From Paenibacillus monticola (GTDB lineage Bacteria; Bacillota; Bacilli; Paenibacillales; Paenibacillaceae): a stretch of DNA of 64,000 bases. The stretch lies in contig NZ_WJXB01000003.1 in assembly GCF_009664975.1 (NCBI RefSeq), positions 744,001 to 808,000 of the forward strand. Reading direction: 5' to 3'. The notes beneath the pieces are model-generated. The model did no database searches. It saw only the letters and a list, made by a program, of their open reading frames with translations, and had not been told where the DNA came from. The position numbers and the translations under genes were made by a program. Below, piece after piece: positions 17,822 to 29,016 of this stretch; the stretch's first letter is position 1, and each line of letters starts with the position of its first letter.

Positions 17822-19615
17822 TCACCTATCCGAAGAGTCGTCTGTGTTATGGTTTAAATATAGAGGGAGTGTGATATGAACCTTCGTATAGCATGAGATC
17901 CTGCTGTCGATTTGTAAACCGTACTTCTCCCCGTAGATCATTTGAATGCGGTCATTCACATTTTGCACACCGATTCCATTATTGCTCTCCTGATCCCGGT
18001 GGTGGGCGTTTATAATCTCCGAAATTTGTTCATCAGACATGCCTACCCCGTTATCCTCCACCGTTATTTTGAGCACAGAATCCTTGGCAATAGCCTTGAT
18101 TCTTATAACACCAGGCCCGTCCTTGGGTTCAATCCCGTGAAAAATCGAATTCTCAACAATCGGCTGCAGGATAAACTTGACACATTCCGCAGCATTCAGC
18201 TCATCTTCAACCTCATAATACACCTGAAATTTGTCCCGGTACCTCGTCTGCTGAATAAATACATAGTCTTTAAGCATGTTTATCTCTTCTTCTAACGTAA
18301 TCCTTGCGGTAGGTTGTCTGAATGTATTGCGCAATAATCGGCCGAGCGCATCGACAACCTCTTTTATGCCATCCGCTTTCTGAATAATTGCCATCCAGCG
18401 GATCGTATTCAGCGTGTTATAGAGAAAATGAGGATTAATCTGTCCCTGAAGCGCTTTAATTTCAGCGTTCCTTTTTTGCCTTTCTTCCTCTACGACCTGA
18501 TTGAACAATCCGTTAATCCGCTGGATCATATAGTTATAAGTTACAGTTAACAGACCGATTTCATCCGTACTCGTAACATTGGCTTTAACCTCCAGATTGG
18601 TGCCCCTCACGTCTTTCATTGTGGAGATCAGTTGTTTGATGGGGCGTACAATACTTCTTGAAACAAGGTACCACAGAATCCCCGACAAGAAGAACGAAAT
18701 TAGAAACACAAGGGCTGTGACTTTGATGATAACTTTATTATCTTTGGTGAGCGCCTCTACGGGTACAATCTGAACAATTTTCCAGCCGTATTCCCCGATC
18801 TCATAAGAAGATGTCAGGAAGGTTTGTCCATCCTTCTTGATTTCAAGCCCGGCCTTATCGATATTGTCCGGAAGAACAATTCCTGCTGCCTCTAAAGTAG
18901 TGGTCGTCTGCTGTTCGGGAAACACGATTCTGCCCCGCTGGTCCACAACATAAATCTGACTTTGGACCTTTAACGATGCTTTGCTTAATATATCTGTGAA
19001 TACCTTCGTACTCAGGTTTAAATATATCGCCCCTATATTATTGTGATTCGTATCATTGATGACTCTGGCAATAGAAAATACCTGATTTTTCCGGTAGCTG
19101 CTGTCATTGTCATGTACTCCAAGCCATAGTATTTTTCCGTTTAATTCATACATTGTTTTATACCATTCCGATGCCTTAAGCTCCCCGGTATTAATGGTAT
19201 ACGCATCGTTCCCGTAAATGAACTGGCTGCCGTTCTGCCCAAAGATGAAAAGGGAAGTGATATAAGAGTAATAGTTGGAGTAGAACGAGATGTTATTTAA
19301 AACCTGATCGACTTTTTTCATATTCATATAAAACTCAAGACCATTATTATTGTCAGCAGTGATCGCGCTCTGAATGTCCTCATTGATGTAGATCAGCTCT
19401 GTAATCTTCTCAATGCCGGCAAGTTCCTTCCTTGTGGAGTTACCGATATATAACAGGTTTTCCTGAAACGAATCGCTGACCTTTTCCTTCAAAATTTGAA
19501 CGGATAAGACATACGCACTCATACTAAGCGCGGTGGTTGGAATGATCATGACGAGCAGAAAGGCAATGAAAAACTTGCTTTGGATACTTTTTCTAAACAA
19601 CCGGGATTTCTTCAT
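17822..19615 (-). CDS. YesM-type sensor histidine kinase (module 1)
   Basis: A 597-residue membrane kinase: N-terminal transmembrane helix, extracellular Cache-like sensor (about 40-285), second helix, HAMP (about 310-365), then the His_kinase domain with the phospho-His in GQINPHFLYNTLNTIRW and a HATPase_c domain (VENSIFHGIEPKDGPG, DNGVGM). This domain order is that of the LytS/YesM family that senses extracellular sugars or works with binding proteins. GGGGAG lies just before the ATG. Confidence 0.92.
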   Translation of the reverse strand: MKKSRLFRKSIQSKFFIAFLLVMIIPTTALSMSAYVLSVQILKEKVSDSFQENLLYIGNSTRKELAGIEKITELIYINEDIQSAITADNNNGLEFYMNMKKVDQVLNNISFYSNYYSYITSLFIFGQNGSQFIYGNDAYTINTGELKASEWYKTMYELNGKILWLGVHDNDSSYRKNQVFSIARVINDTNHNNIGAIYLNLSTKVFTDILSKASLKVQSQIYVVDQRGRIVFPEQQTTTTLEAAGIVLPDNIDKAGLEIKKDGQTFLTSSYEIGEYGWKIVQIVPVEALTKDNKVIIKVTALVFLISFFLSGILWYLVSRSIVRPIKQLISTMKDVRGTNLEVKANVTSTDEIGLLTVTYNYMIQRINGLFNQVVEEERQKRNAEIKALQGQINPHFLYNTLNTIRWMAIIQKADGIKEVVDALGRLLRNTFRQPTARITLEEEINMLKDYVFIQQTRYRDKFQVYYEVEDELNAAECVKFILQPIVENSIFHGIEPKDGPGVIRIKAIAKDSVLKITVEDNGVGMSDEQISEIINAHHRDQESNNGIGVQNVNDRIQMIYGEKYGLQIDSRISCYTKVHITLPLYLNHNTDDSSDR

Positions 19616-19734
19616 CTTTGCTCCCCTTATTCATCGTAACATTGGGTATGACTTATTAATCAACTGTAAACATATAATGATTTCAATATTCGCGCAAACC
19701 AGTTTTATGTATATGCCTCATGGTCCTCCTATTT

Positions 19735-19776
19735 AAAAAAGGTCAATTCAAGCAGATTCATCTGCCTGAATTGACC
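19735..19776 (-). terminator. terminator of the 1892-residue lyase gene
   Basis: GGTCAATTCAAGCAG (19741-19755) pairs with CTGCCTGAATTGACC (19762-19776, one mismatch). On the minus strand it is followed by six T residues. The stop of the large gene at 19794 lies just upstream. Confidence 0.88.
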
Positions 19777-19793
19777 CGGTTAGCGCAGATTGC

Positions 19794-22700
19794 TCAATTG
19801 ACCTTTACAATAATCGTGCCGCTGCTCGTCTCACCTGCCGCATTCACCAGGACTACGCGGTACTCGTATTCCCCCGCTGCCCTGCCGGTTATATTTGTAA
19901 TTGCCTTCTGGGCATTTGGCGTCGCTTCGCGGAGCGATTGCGTATCGATTAGTATGCCGTCCTCATAAAGACGGTATTCAGTAGCATTCGTTCCCCACCA
20001 TAAGTTCATGGTCATGCTGTAATTCCCATCACCATCCCAGTTGTCATGGGATAACACCGGCTTGCCCGGAGCAGCGTTAATAACGGTAACGGTCAACGGA
20101 TCACTTGCAGTAGTGCCGAAGCTGTTCGTCAGCTCACCGATATACGTATACGTTCCATTCGTTTTGCCGGTAATATCCGTCTTGACGGTCTGGGCTTGCG
20201 GCGATTGGCTTGTCAGCTTCTGCGTGGAGATGAGGTTGCCGTTCTCGTACAGCTTGAACGTAGTTCCATTCTCTCCCCACCACATATTTATCGTGACGGT
20301 ATAGCTGCCATCCTGAAGTCCAGTATCATAACCGTTGTTGTCTGCGAGCACCGGTTTGCCAGGAGCCTGTGTGGCCGCCACTTCCTTCTGAAGTGTAATC
20401 TTGTACAGCTTCTCCGTTCCATCCTCTGCCGTTACCAGCACTTGAAGCACTGTATTTCCATCATCAAGCTGAATACGCTGCGGGACTCCGCTTGTCACAG
20501 CTGCGCCGTTAATAGCTACTGAGGCCGCAGCATTACTCGTCACCGCAGTGACGTTGATGATGGAGACCCCCGCAGGCACATCCGCCGAATAGTCGGTGAT
20601 ATCCGCCTGAAATTCCGGACTCAGAGAGGCTCCGTCCAGCACCAGACTTGAGAGCGCGGCGTCGGATGATTCAGTTTCGCTGATTTTCCGGAATACTGCC
20701 TTCAGATTCCAGTTGCGCGTGACATTATAGCTCTTAACTCCGCCCAAGTACCCGCCTGCATAGGTTGTCAGATTAAAGAGCGGGTATGCTGTCCATAAAT
20801 AATCTGCCGTTATTCCATAGCTGGTTCCCGGTTCAACCCATTTCACGAACTCATATCCTGGTGCCGGCTTAGCCACCACCGTAACCGCCGTCTGATCGCC
20901 CTGTACTGTTAACGAGGTTCCCTCATTTCCTGTCGGGGCCGGTGCAGGGGGAAGACCATTCGGATTGACATATACGAGGGTCGTTCCAGTTGCAGGATCA
21001 CTGGCCGTTGTTGTAACCGTGTACTCTGGGTCGTAGGGCTTCAGATGGGTACCAACTGTACCGAAAATGCGTAGTTCTGAAATATTTCCATACCAGTTGC
21101 CACCGTATATACGGAAATACCGGAAGCTAGCCTCTTTGAATGAATCCAGAACTTTGACAGGTTGCCAGATATCGTAGCTGTAGCTCTTCGAGGTCTCTGA
21201 AATAGTCCGCCAGTTCACCCCGTCCACAGAGGCACTTACACTCACCGCCGCTGCTCTGCCAGGAAGTCCGTTTCTATTCAGAATCTCAATACGGTCAAGC
21301 TGCATCAGCTTGCTGCTGTCGTTCGCCCCGAAATCAATATTGTAATACCCATATCCGCTTCCGCCGTATCTCACATCAGAGAAGGTGGATATTTTACCGT
21401 CGGACAGATAGGTGATTTCAGCCGCATCCAGCGTATTGTCCGATCCGCTGCACTGCGCTTCGGCTGCAATATTGATTTCATTGGCTGTGTTTGAGATGAG
21501 TATCTTTTGGGATGATTGCGTATTATTTGCATTCGTTATTATTTTCTCCGGATAGCTGTATACGGTATCTGCCGGCGTGCCATCTACAAGGGTATAAGCT
21601 AGCGAAATTGCCACGTAGCCCGGCTTCGATCCAGTATGAACAGTATATTCGGCCGTATACGAGCCGTCATGGTTATCCCTCACCTGAACCGTTTCTCCTT
21701 GAATGGTTGCACGGATATTGCCGATTGCCTGATCAGCCGAGAAAGAAAGTATCAGCTTATCCCCAATGACAGCCCGAGGCGGGATGGGCATTGTATCCAG
21801 AACTGGCACAACGTTTTGCACGTCCAGGGAAATATCCTTAACAGCGCTAATCGTCTCGTACCGTTCGCCGAAAATATGCAGATCCGCAATGGTGAACGGC
21901 TGATCCTCCGTATAATCATCCTTGTTGAGTACACCGGAAGTAACGTCCTTCATACGGATATAACGAAATCCTGTATTCTTGAATTCTTCCTTTACCGTGT
22001 AATTGAACCAGTCTGTTGTGAGTGGCGATATGTCATCAGAGATACGTACCCAGTTCATATAGTCATTAGAGGCCAGAATAATCGCACCCTCAGAACGTGC
22101 CGGGAATCCGCCGTCAGGCAACAATTTGAACTCACTTGTCTTCACCTTAAAGCCCTCGCCAAAATCAATTGTGAACTTCTTTTCATCCACAATCCACCGG
22201 ATGGGAATACCCGAAGCATGAAGGTCTACGAGTGAAGCTGCATTAATGCTAGTGCTGTCCGGCGCTCCTACGGCAATACCCGACAAATCAAGCGCACCGT
22301 CAGCAATGATCGGATTTAACAGGCGTAGTCCTATGACTGCCTCCTTCAGATCAAGTAGCGCCTGATTCTGGGCCGCCGCATCGCCGGAGCCGTCGAGAGC
22401 CAGCGCTGCTTCATATTTGCTCTGGAAAATGGTGTAGCTGGCCGTTTCATACTTTTTATCAGAATGATATGCCTTGATTACATTCTTGATGGCTTCACTG
22501 TAGAGGCCGGCAACCGTGACGGTAACCTCCAGTAGATTAATCGCTGTTCCGTTGGTTACGGTTACATAAAAGGAATACTCACCGGCGGACAGCGTTGCCG
22601 GAAGGCTTCCCGACAGGACTCCCGCGCTGCTTACTGTAATATTGGCCTCCCTCACAAAGCCTGCGTCATCTTCGACAATACCATAGGTGATGCTCTGTCC

Positions 22701-25472
22701 GGCATTGCCCGCGGCATTGGATACATCATATTGAAGCTGCGCTGACGGATAAACATCCAGATGGAGTGTATTTACACCTCCCTTGAAGAGCGGCGCTTTC
22801 ACGGTTGTGCTGTTAACGAGCAGATGATCGAACTCAGCATAATCTCCCGCCCCGCCAGTTACCTTGAAATAAATAATCGAATCTGCCTGAAAAGCGGTGC
22901 CGGGCAGTCCTGAGAGATTAATGACCATATACTTCCATTCACCACCGGTATCTGGCAGCCGGACCGTCGTAAACGGCTCTTTTCCAAGGTTACCCAGAAG
23001 CTTCAGTGTGGTAATACTATTGCTCTTGATCCGGAACGCGAGATCGCCGTTCCTCCAGATACCGAGGCCATACACGGCGAAGGTGGATCCGGCTTCAGTA
23101 GCCTCAACACGGACGGCCCCATCAGTTCGTGTAATTCCACTATCAAAAGGTGTAAACCGCGTTTCCAGCTGGTAAGGAATGGTTCCCCCATTCTCCTGGG
23201 CTATCGCAGAAGGGGGAGATATACCCAATGCACCGTCAGGAATGTACAGCCATAAATCATTCACGGTTAATCCGTACACTTCCCAGCTCCGGTATAATTC
23301 TTCGGCAACATACTTAAAGTCGGGATCGTTATCCGTATAGCCCTTGCTGTACTTATAAATGTAGTAATAATCCTCTCGTCCGCTGATTCGTCCCCGTCTG
23401 TCCGGACTGATCGGCGCATTCAAGCCGTCATTAAAGGGAACATCATAACCCAAATTGTATTTGTAATAGTAATTGACTCCCTTAATCAGTCGGTCATTCA
23501 TGAAGGAGTACACATCCACGCCGTCAGAAGCTGTCGTTGCTGTTCCTGTGACCGGATCAAGCTGTGTTCCCTGTGCTGAAATAATAGCAGCCAGTACAGC
23601 CAGGCCTTCAATGTTATCGAAGGAATGCGGCTGATCGCGCACCATCTCTTTGACCGCAACCGCCGGCTCATCCAGTGTGTTCCCATTACTGTCCACCGAG
23701 AATTCAAACAAGGCATTGGCAAATGCACCATTCTGGTACGGCAGTGTCGTACTGGCGTTTACGGTCACCCACTCCAGTACACGTTCATAATCCGACTTGC
23801 TGTCCATGAACACATAAGAGGATAATGTTGCCATTACCGAAGTCTGGTGCTGGTTCAGCCAGTTGTTGTTCCGTTCCATCCAGAGTCTTAGCGCCGGCTT
23901 TTGGAAGTTATCACTATATTTGCGGGAATACTCCTCCTTCCATTTCAGCTCTTCATGGCCTGTGCTGGTATACCGCAGCAATTCGGCTGCCGCATTCATC
24001 ATGTACATGGGCGGTCCCTGATGAATATGTGCATCCGTTACATACTTGGCCAGCGATGGATCTAGGCTCCCCCACAGCAGGACAATCCGCATGGCTTTTT
24101 CACGGTAAGCAGGATCTCCGGTCATAAAATACATAATTGCTTGATAGTAAGCTGCAGTAGCATCCTGGGTCATCTGATTGTTAAAGAGGTTGGTGCTATA
24201 GCTGTTGTAACTGAATACCGGTACAAGATGATCCAGATCTGCAGACGGATTGCTGTCATTTCTGATCACATATGACTTGGAAGCAAAGTCGCTGGCTGCA
24301 AAACTAGTATAGTATCCGTACCAAGGCTGCTCCTTGTTCAAAATATGCTGGCGCACCCGCAGCAGCTCCTGCGGCGCAACGCTGACAGCCGGATGAACAA
24401 GCTGCGTCTCTGTATTATTAACGAACACCGGTAAAGCTTCGGCAAGACCCTGGATTGCAGCAAGCAGTGCAGCTGTTATAGCTTCGATCGCGGACGGAGT
24501 CGCGGACGGATCTTCCCTTAGCGCTTGGGCCTGCCCGAAAACCTCCAGCAGCTTGCTCCACGATTCATCCGAGTAATACCGCTGTCCGGCGTTAATAATC
24601 GTCTGGGCTTGAGCTATAATCGAGTCTGCATTGGAATCTTTATACATGGCTTGGATCTCATCCGCACCTAAAGCACGATTGTAGATGCGGAAATCGTCGA
24701 TAGAACCGTTAAAGAGGGGGTCGTTAAACTGGCTTTTGCCGATATAGTTCAGGACCGGCTTAAAATCACTTGGCTTGATGGTAATACTCGCAGAGGCTTT
24801 GGCCTCGCCGTTTAGATACAGGCTCGCCTTTCCGCTCCCGAGTGTAAGTGCCACATGGACCCATTGCCCTACGGGAAGCTGCGCGGTCTGCACGATTTGC
24901 TCGCTACCGCCATTTTTCATAGCGAACCGCATATAGCTGCCCGTCTTGGGAGTCAGGAACATATATTGGTTCGTGCCGGTTCCGAAATCGAAGATCCGCT
25001 GCCAATCCTTACCGCCTTTCCAGTTCACCCAGGTGGATACAGTAATTTCATCGGAAATGGCAGACGGAAGACTTGGCGGGAGGGTCACATAGTTATCACT
25101 GCCGTTCAGACTGAGCGCTTGACCTACTCTTCCTTCCACATAAGCAGGTATGCCGGATACCGTGCCATCGGCCGACCCGTCTGCACTATAGGCATTTCCG
25201 TTGAAGGGATATAATGTTAATAATTCCGTATTATACGCAGCCTCGGTCACAGTAACGCTGGCATCGGATATCCCGCTCTCCTGAACCTCCAAATATGTGG
25301 CAGCTGTAATCCCCGAAGGCTGAACGGTATCAGGGACATTCGTATCTTCAATAGATTGCTGTATAACCGATGAAGAGCTTCCCGCTGCCTGTGCAGGCAC
25401 AAGCAGCGTTATCATCAAGATCAATGAAACCGCCAGTGCTATCGTTTTACGCAGAGTGTTATTGATTTTCAT
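19794..25472 (-). CDS. giant secreted multidomain alginate-lyase-fold protein (1892 aa)
   Basis: A Sec signal peptide (VPAQAAG, cleavage near 30) precedes a LamG/concanavalin-like domain (about 85-275), a helical FIVAR-like segment (about 283-345), and an alginate_lyase-like alpha/alpha toroid (about 355-780) containing [18 protein letters not shown] and [12 protein letters not shown] carbohydrate-binding-like sandwich (about 790-905), a second FIVAR segment (about 1005-1070), two discoidin-like domains (about 1080-1220 and 1320-1450), an InlB-repeat-like segment, a Cadherin-like beta-sandwich (about 1590-1690) and two Fn3-like repeats with the motif WWG-N follow. There is no sortase or SLH anchor, so it is released or sugar-bound. 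The substrate is a uronic-acid polymer by family; pectin fits the context. A palindromic cre-like box lies about 50 bases upstream. Confidence 0.82.
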   Translation of the reverse strand: MKINNTLRKTIALAVSLILMITLLVPAQAAGSSSSVIQQSIEDTNVPDTVQPSGITAATYLEVQESGISDASVTVTEAAYNTELLTLYPFNGNAYSADGSADGTVSGIPAYVEGRVGQALSLNGSDNYVTLPPSLPSAISDEITVSTWVNWKGGKDWQRIFDFGTGTNQYMFLTPKTGSYMRFAMKNGGSEQIVQTAQLPVGQWVHVALTLGSGKASLYLNGEAKASASITIKPSDFKPVLNYIGKSQFNDPLFNGSIDDFRIYNRALGADEIQAMYKDSNADSIIAQAQTIINAGQRYYSDESWSKLLEVFGQAQALREDPSATPSAIEAITAALLAAIQGLAEALPVFVNNTETQLVHPAVSVAPQELLRVRQHILNKEQPWYGYYTSFAASDFASKSYVIRNDSNPSADLDHLVPVFSYNSYSTNLFNNQMTQDATAAYYQAIMYFMTGDPAYREKAMRIVLLWGSLDPSLAKYVTDAHIHQGPPMYMMNAAAELLRYTSTGHEELKWKEEYSRKYSDNFQKPALRLWMERNNNWLNQHQTSVMATLSSYVFMDSKSDYERVLEWVTVNASTTLPYQNGAFANALFEFSVDSNGNTLDEPAVAVKEMVRDQPHSFDNIEGLAVLAAIISAQGTQLDPVTGTATTASDGVDVYSFMNDRLIKGVNYYYKYNLGYDVPFNDGLNAPISPDRRGRISGREDYYYIYKYSKGYTDNDPDFKYVAEELYRSWEVYGLTVNDLWLYIPDGALGISPPSAIAQENGGTIPYQLETRFTPFDSGITRTDGAVRVEATEAGSTFAVYGLGIWRNGDLAFRIKSNSITTLKLLGNLGKEPFTTVRLPDTGGEWKYMVINLSGLPGTAFQADSIIYFKVTGGAGDYAEFDHLLVNSTTVKAPLFKGGVNTLHLDVYPSAQLQYDVSNAAGNAGQSITYGIVEDDAGFVREANITVSSAGVLSGSLPATLSAGEYSFYVTVTNGTAINLLEVTVTVAGLYSEAIKNVIKAYHSDKKYETASYTIFQSKYEAALALDGSGDAAAQNQALLDLKEAVIGLRLLNPIIADGALDLSGIAVGAPDSTSINAASLVDLHASGIPIRWIVDEKKFTIDFGEGFKVKTSEFKLLPDGGFPARSEGAIILASNDYMNWVRISDDISPLTTDWFNYTVKEEFKNTGFRYIRMKDVTSGVLNKDDYTEDQPFTIADLHIFGERYETISAVKDISLDVQNVVPVLDTMPIPPRAVIGDKLILSFSADQAIGNIRATIQGETVQVRDNHDGSYTAEYTVHTGSKPGYVAISLAYTLVDGTPADTVYSYPEKIITNANNTQSSQKILISNTANEINIAAEAQCSGSDNTLDAAEITYLSDGKISTFSDVRYGGSGYGYYNIDFGANDSSKLMQLDRIEILNRNGLPGRAAAVSVSASVDGVNWRTISETSKSYSYDIWQPVKVLDSFKEASFRYFRIYGGNWYGNISELRIFGTVGTHLKPYDPEYTVTTTASDPATGTTLVYVNPNGLPPAPAPTGNEGTSLTVQGDQTAVTVVAKPAPGYEFVKWVEPGTSYGITADYLWTAYPLFNLTTYAGGYLGGVKSYNVTRNWNLKAVFRKISETESSDAALSSLVLDGASLSPEFQADITDYSADVPAGVSIINVTAVTSNAAASVAINGAAVTSGVPQRIQLDDGNTVLQVLVTAEDGTEKLYKITLQKEVAATQAPGKPVLADNNGYDTGLQDGSYTVTINMWWGENGTTFKLYENGNLISTQKLTSQSPQAQTVKTDITGKTNGTYTYIGELTNSFGTTASDPLTVTVINAAPGKPVLSHDNWDGDGNYSMTMNLWWGTNATEYRLYEDGILIDTQSLREATPNAQKAITNITGRAAGEYEYRVVLVNAAGETSSGTIIVKVN

Positions 25473-25520
25473 TCTTCCCTCCTGGATAGTTATTATTGAA
25501 ATGATTAGTTCAAAAAAATC

Positions 25521-25534
25521 AGAAAGCGCTTTCT
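25521..25534. promoter_or_regulatory. palindromic cre-like box
   Basis: AGAAAGCGCTTTCT is a perfect 14-base palindrome matching the cre core AAAGCGCTTT, with only the outermost bases off consensus. It lies 49 bases before the large lyase start, suitable for catabolite repression by CcpA. Confidence 0.6.
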
Positions 25535-25608
25535 ATTTATTGTTGCAATTAAAGCCTGAATCTAAAAAGCCAGTAATGAATAATATAATCACCTCCCTGC
25601 CGAAGTTT

Positions 25609-25637
25609 AGCCGGTAGAGTCCATAACTCTGCCGGCT
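25609..25637 (-). terminator. hairpin between GH28 and the lyase gene
   Basis: AGCCGG-T-AGAGT pairs with ACTCT-G-CCGGCT. There is no T-run on the minus strand, so it may be a processing or weak termination hairpin rather than a strong terminator. Confidence 0.5.
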
Positions 25638-25677
25638 TACAGGATCAAAGTGCACACAATGTGATGATTGTATCGCA

Positions 25678-27117
25678 TCAAGCATCAAAAGAAATCCTAT
25701 GGACAAACTCATTAATGTCCATTATCCCTATTTCCGGCTGAAGGATTAATTTACCGTTTACTGATAGTCGGGTGAATCTTACATTGCTGATCGCGCGTTC
25801 ATTATCATAGCCAAAGATCTGGCTTGGATTACGAGTATCGCCATTGTACGTGATATCCTCAAAGCTAATATTCTCAATCCGGCGCCCTGGTGCGGGATTA
25901 TAATCCTTGTTCCACACCACTCTGAGGTCAATCAGACGGCCGAGTTCAAAGTCTTCGATGCGGATATTCCGGTACACTACATCCCGTACAGTATTAAGAT
26001 CGCCAGCATTAATCGCCAGTGCCCCCATATAGTTCGGCTGCGGTTCATGGTGTTCCAGAATGTCAATGTTCTCAAACACAATGTCATGAATGGTGTCTCC
26101 ATTGTCCTGATGGTTACCATGGGTTCCGATCATCAGAGGATGGGCGACATCCGCCCAGAAGACAGAGTTACGCACGGTAATATGGCTGGTATCACCATAG
26201 AAATCCCACCGTGAGCCGTAGATGGCAATACAATCATCTGATGTACGCAGAAAAACATCATTAATATCAATATGCGAGCAGGACATCATATCAATGCCAT
26301 CGGACCAGCCACGAGTACTGAAAGATTTAAAATTCAGGATATTAACATGATGCGATTGCCCCAGATAAATGCTGTAATGAGGCGGGTCCAGCGTAATAAT
26401 TCCCTCAACAGAGATATTCTCCGAGAAGACAATCCGGATGCCGCGGAACGCCGAGAAGCGGTGGAAACCAGACAAAAAAAGAATTCCCCTGCCGCGTATC
26501 GAGACGTCCTTCACGTGATCGCACACCATTGACCCTACGACAACAGCCCCACCAGCAATATAAACTGTTGTGCCCGAAGGGATCTGCAGCAGCGTCTCCT
26601 CCAAATAATGCATTCCCGGTGCAAAATAGATCGTATCCGGCGCCATGCCCCCTTCAGCCTTGGGAGTAGCCAGCATACGGTAAATATCATCCGTCCGGTG
26701 AATGGCAGGCTTAAGCAGAAGAACATTCTCAAGCTCTGGATTGGGCACATTTATCTCACAGGGATTTGCGAACAGATGCAGATTGCTGAACCGCTCTCCG
26801 TTAATTTCAACTGACAGCTTCTGCGGCCGGTCCAGAGTGAAGGTAAGGGTCTGGTCCGTATGCTCAAAGGGAAGGCTGACCGACAACGGGCGAATAACCG
26901 CATCTTGAATGGGTTGTTTCAGGCTCTCGATGCGAACTTCCACTGTCCCAGCCATATCAAAATACACCATTGAAGCTTGTCGGATATGATGCATATCCAC
27001 CCTCACTTCATACACAAATAGCTTCTCCCAGGCCTGCCCAGGAATTCTTACATACACTGCAAAATCTTCTTTACCTACAGCACCCGATGGGGCAGTATAA
27101 ACAATAATCTTATCCAT
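25678..27117 (-). CDS. GH28-family polygalacturonase-like enzyme
   Basis: A 479-residue cytosolic protein with an N-terminal beta-sandwich (about 1-115) and a right-handed beta-helix. The GH28 pattern is visible as SDGIDM, then the double Asp in TSDDCIA, then IGTHGN in place of the usual G-H-G. The distal R-I-K motif is not clear, the nearest segment being GRLIDLR, so the active site is somewhat divergent. GH28 enzymes hydrolyse galacturonan or rhamnogalacturonan. No signal peptide suggests action on imported oligosaccharides. GGAGGA lies just before the ATG and a cre-like box overlaps the promoter (27140). A 5' remnant of a homologue lies near 48005. Confidence 0.8.
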   Translation of the reverse strand: MDKIIVYTAPSGAVGKEDFAVYVRIPGQAWEKLFVYEVRVDMHHIRQASMVYFDMAGTVEVRIESLKQPIQDAVIRPLSVSLPFEHTDQTLTFTLDRPQKLSVEINGERFSNLHLFANPCEINVPNPELENVLLLKPAIHRTDDIYRMLATPKAEGGMAPDTIYFAPGMHYLEETLLQIPSGTTVYIAGGAVVVGSMVCDHVKDVSIRGRGILFLSGFHRFSAFRGIRIVFSENISVEGIITLDPPHYSIYLGQSHHVNILNFKSFSTRGWSDGIDMMSCSHIDINDVFLRTSDDCIAIYGSRWDFYGDTSHITVRNSVFWADVAHPLMIGTHGNHQDNGDTIHDIVFENIDILEHHEPQPNYMGALAINAGDLNTVRDVVYRNIRIEDFELGRLIDLRVVWNKDYNPAPGRRIENISFEDITYNGDTRNPSQIFGYDNERAISNVRFTRLSVNGKLILQPEIGIMDINEFVHRISFDA

Positions 27118-27139
27118 AATTCCTCCATATTCCCACGTT

Positions 27140-27153
27140 TGATAACGTTTCCA
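27140..27153. promoter_or_regulatory. cre-like box upstream of GH28
   Basis: TGATAACGTTTCCA matches TGWNANCGNTNWCA with one mismatch. It lies 23 bases before the GH28 start, inside the likely promoter. Confidence 0.5.
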
Positions 27154-27291
27154 AAAAAATCATAACACTAGCAAATTTTCAGCTCAGCTTATTTACGCAA
27201 TCATTTTATCACTGGTAAAGATGCAGCATAAATCATACATTTGCAAGATTTGTTGTAAATTCGGAAGAGGATTGTCCTGCAGCCTGAAGCG

Positions 27292-27337
27292 GGAAAAAGA
27301 AAAGCCGTCCCGGTCAGGATAATTCCTGATCAGGACG
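27292..27337 (-). terminator. terminator after the module 2 binding-protein gene
   Basis: CGTCC-CGGTCAGGA pairs with TCCTGATC-AGGACG (27306-27337); on the minus strand it is followed by a T-rich tract. It ends the permease-permease-binding protein operon and separates it from GH28. Confidence 0.75.
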
Positions 27338-27348
27338 ACTCGGTATTA

Positions 27349-28923
27349 TTATTTCGCTGTTTTGAAAGCATCTACTTGCTTCTGCAATTCAGACATGTAG
27401 GTATCGAAGCCTGCATCCTTCAGCTGTTTCTGCACTTTAGCCAGATCGCCGTCGATGTCGTTGGTCATCCCTACGCTTAATGGTTGAATATATTGTGTTT
27501 TTACCGTTTCCAGATTGGACAGCTCGGTTGCCAGTGAACTGGTGTCAAAGCTGAAGCCCTCGTAAGGATCTGTACCGCCGGCTTCTGCCCGTTTAATTCC
27601 CTCTACCTGTAAATTATCATAAATTGTCTTCCATTCACTCGGATAATTGACTTGAAGGCCCATGTAACCATCAGCCATGCCTGTCCAGGAAGGCTTGATA
27701 TTATCGGTTGGAATACCTTCATAATTGATATAACCCGCTGAGTCAACCTTGTAATTCTCTCCTTCAACACCATAAGCCAGTAAATTAAAGTAGGTCTGAT
27801 CCGTGTGCGCCTTCTCGATAAATTTCAGTGCCTGTAAGGCGTATTGTGAATTGGTCCCTACAGAAATCATAGTAGTAGTACTTGGCGACATTTTAGGCAG
27901 GAACGCCGGGGCGTTATTATCCATCACAAAATCGTACCAGCCATAGGTTGATTCCGGCAGAGCTTCTTTAAGCTGGTTAATATAGTTACCGCTGACCGCT
28001 CCGAACTGGTTATTGAATTCAAGCGGCTTTTGGTTAACTTTCATCAATTCCAGTGTTTCGGCGGTGGCGTTGCCCTGGGCGGCCAGAATATCATGATCCA
28101 CTATGCCATCGTCATACCATTGCTTCGCTTTAGCTACTGCTTCTTTGTATTCCGGAGTATCATAAATGCTCATTACCTTATAAGGATCAGCATACGATGC
28201 TACAGCATAATCGGCAGCTACGATATAATATTTGCTGGCAATCAGTTGTGTGTAAATATTAGTGCCGAAGCGCTTGTCGTTCAGCATAGGTGTAGATGGA
28301 TATTCTTCTTTGGCTTTGTAAAGATACTGCTCGGCTGTTTCTAGGCTGTTGATCTCCGGAAGTCCCCATTTCTGTCTCAGATCCTCACGGTAGAGCATCC
28401 CTTCGCCGCCACCACCCGGCTTATTGTATTGCGGAATACCGAATACCTTACCATCAATTTTCACTCGGTCGAGTGAGCCTTTATAATGCTCTACAAGATC
28501 AGGCGTTTCATTCAGCAGCGGAGTCAAGTCCGCAAAGGCATTTTTGGTGGCGAAATTGGCAAAATCAGACCACGCTCCGCCTACATACAGATCATATTCT
28601 TTAGCTGCAATTGCTCTACTGATCTGGTTCTTTTCATCTCCCCATGGAATATAGTCAAATCTGACCCGGATGCCCAGATCCTTTTCGGTTAGAGCATCCA
28701 GTTGCTTATAGAAGTTATCCAGTCCGCTTTTGGGCTCATTCCCCATCGTAATCGCTTTCAATTCAACGATTTCTTTCGACGCGTCTGTTGCAGCCGTATT
28801 CCCTGAATTTGCAGGTTCACCACTGGCATTATTGTTGCCCGAATTTGAGCAGGCTGCAGATAATCCCAGCATTAAGGCCATGGATGTAACTAACATTGTC
28901 TTTTTTAAATGCTTTCTTTTCAA
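27349..28923 (-). CDS. sugar-binding lipoprotein (LplA/YtcQ type, module 2)
   Basis: A 524-residue protein with signal peptide and lipobox LSAAC. An Asn/Ser/Gly-rich linker leads into an SBP type 1 fold with YVGGAWSDF and a long C-terminal lobe ending SELQKQVDAFKTAK. The TTG at 28923 is the likely start: GGAGGGG lies 6 bases upstream and the apparent ATG at 28938 overlaps that box. It delivers an oligosaccharide to the permeases at 29953 and 29017. An intercistronic stem-loop precedes it. Confidence 0.9.
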   Translation of the reverse strand: MKRKHLKKTMLVTSMALMLGLSAACSNSGNNNASGEPANSGNTAATDASKEIVELKAITMGNEPKSGLDNFYKQLDALTEKDLGIRVRFDYIPWGDEKNQISRAIAAKEYDLYVGGAWSDFANFATKNAFADLTPLLNETPDLVEHYKGSLDRVKIDGKVFGIPQYNKPGGGGEGMLYREDLRQKWGLPEINSLETAEQYLYKAKEEYPSTPMLNDKRFGTNIYTQLIASKYYIVAADYAVASYADPYKVMSIYDTPEYKEAVAKAKQWYDDGIVDHDILAAQGNATAETLELMKVNQKPLEFNNQFGAVSGNYINQLKEALPESTYGWYDFVMDNNAPAFLPKMSPSTTTMISVGTNSQYALQALKFIEKAHTDQTYFNLLAYGVEGENYKVDSAGYINYEGIPTDNIKPSWTGMADGYMGLQVNYPSEWKTIYDNLQVEGIKRAEAGGTDPYEGFSFDTSSLATELSNLETVKTQYIQPLSVGMTNDIDGDLAKVQKQLKDAGFDTYMSELQKQVDAFKTAK

Positions 28924-28962
28924 GCTAAACCCCTCCATTGTTATAAACCATTATATGTGCAG

Positions 28963-28991
28963 TGGAGGAAACAGTAAATGTGCTTCCTCCA
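28963..28991 (-). other. intercistronic stem-loop before the binding-protein gene
   Basis: TGGAGGAA (28963-28970) pairs with TTCCTCCA (28984-28991) between the permease stop and the binding-protein start. No T-run follows, so it more likely stabilises the 5' end of a processed binding-protein mRNA than terminates. Confidence 0.55.
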
Positions 28992-29016
28992 ACTTGACAC
29001 CAAACCCGCAATATCC

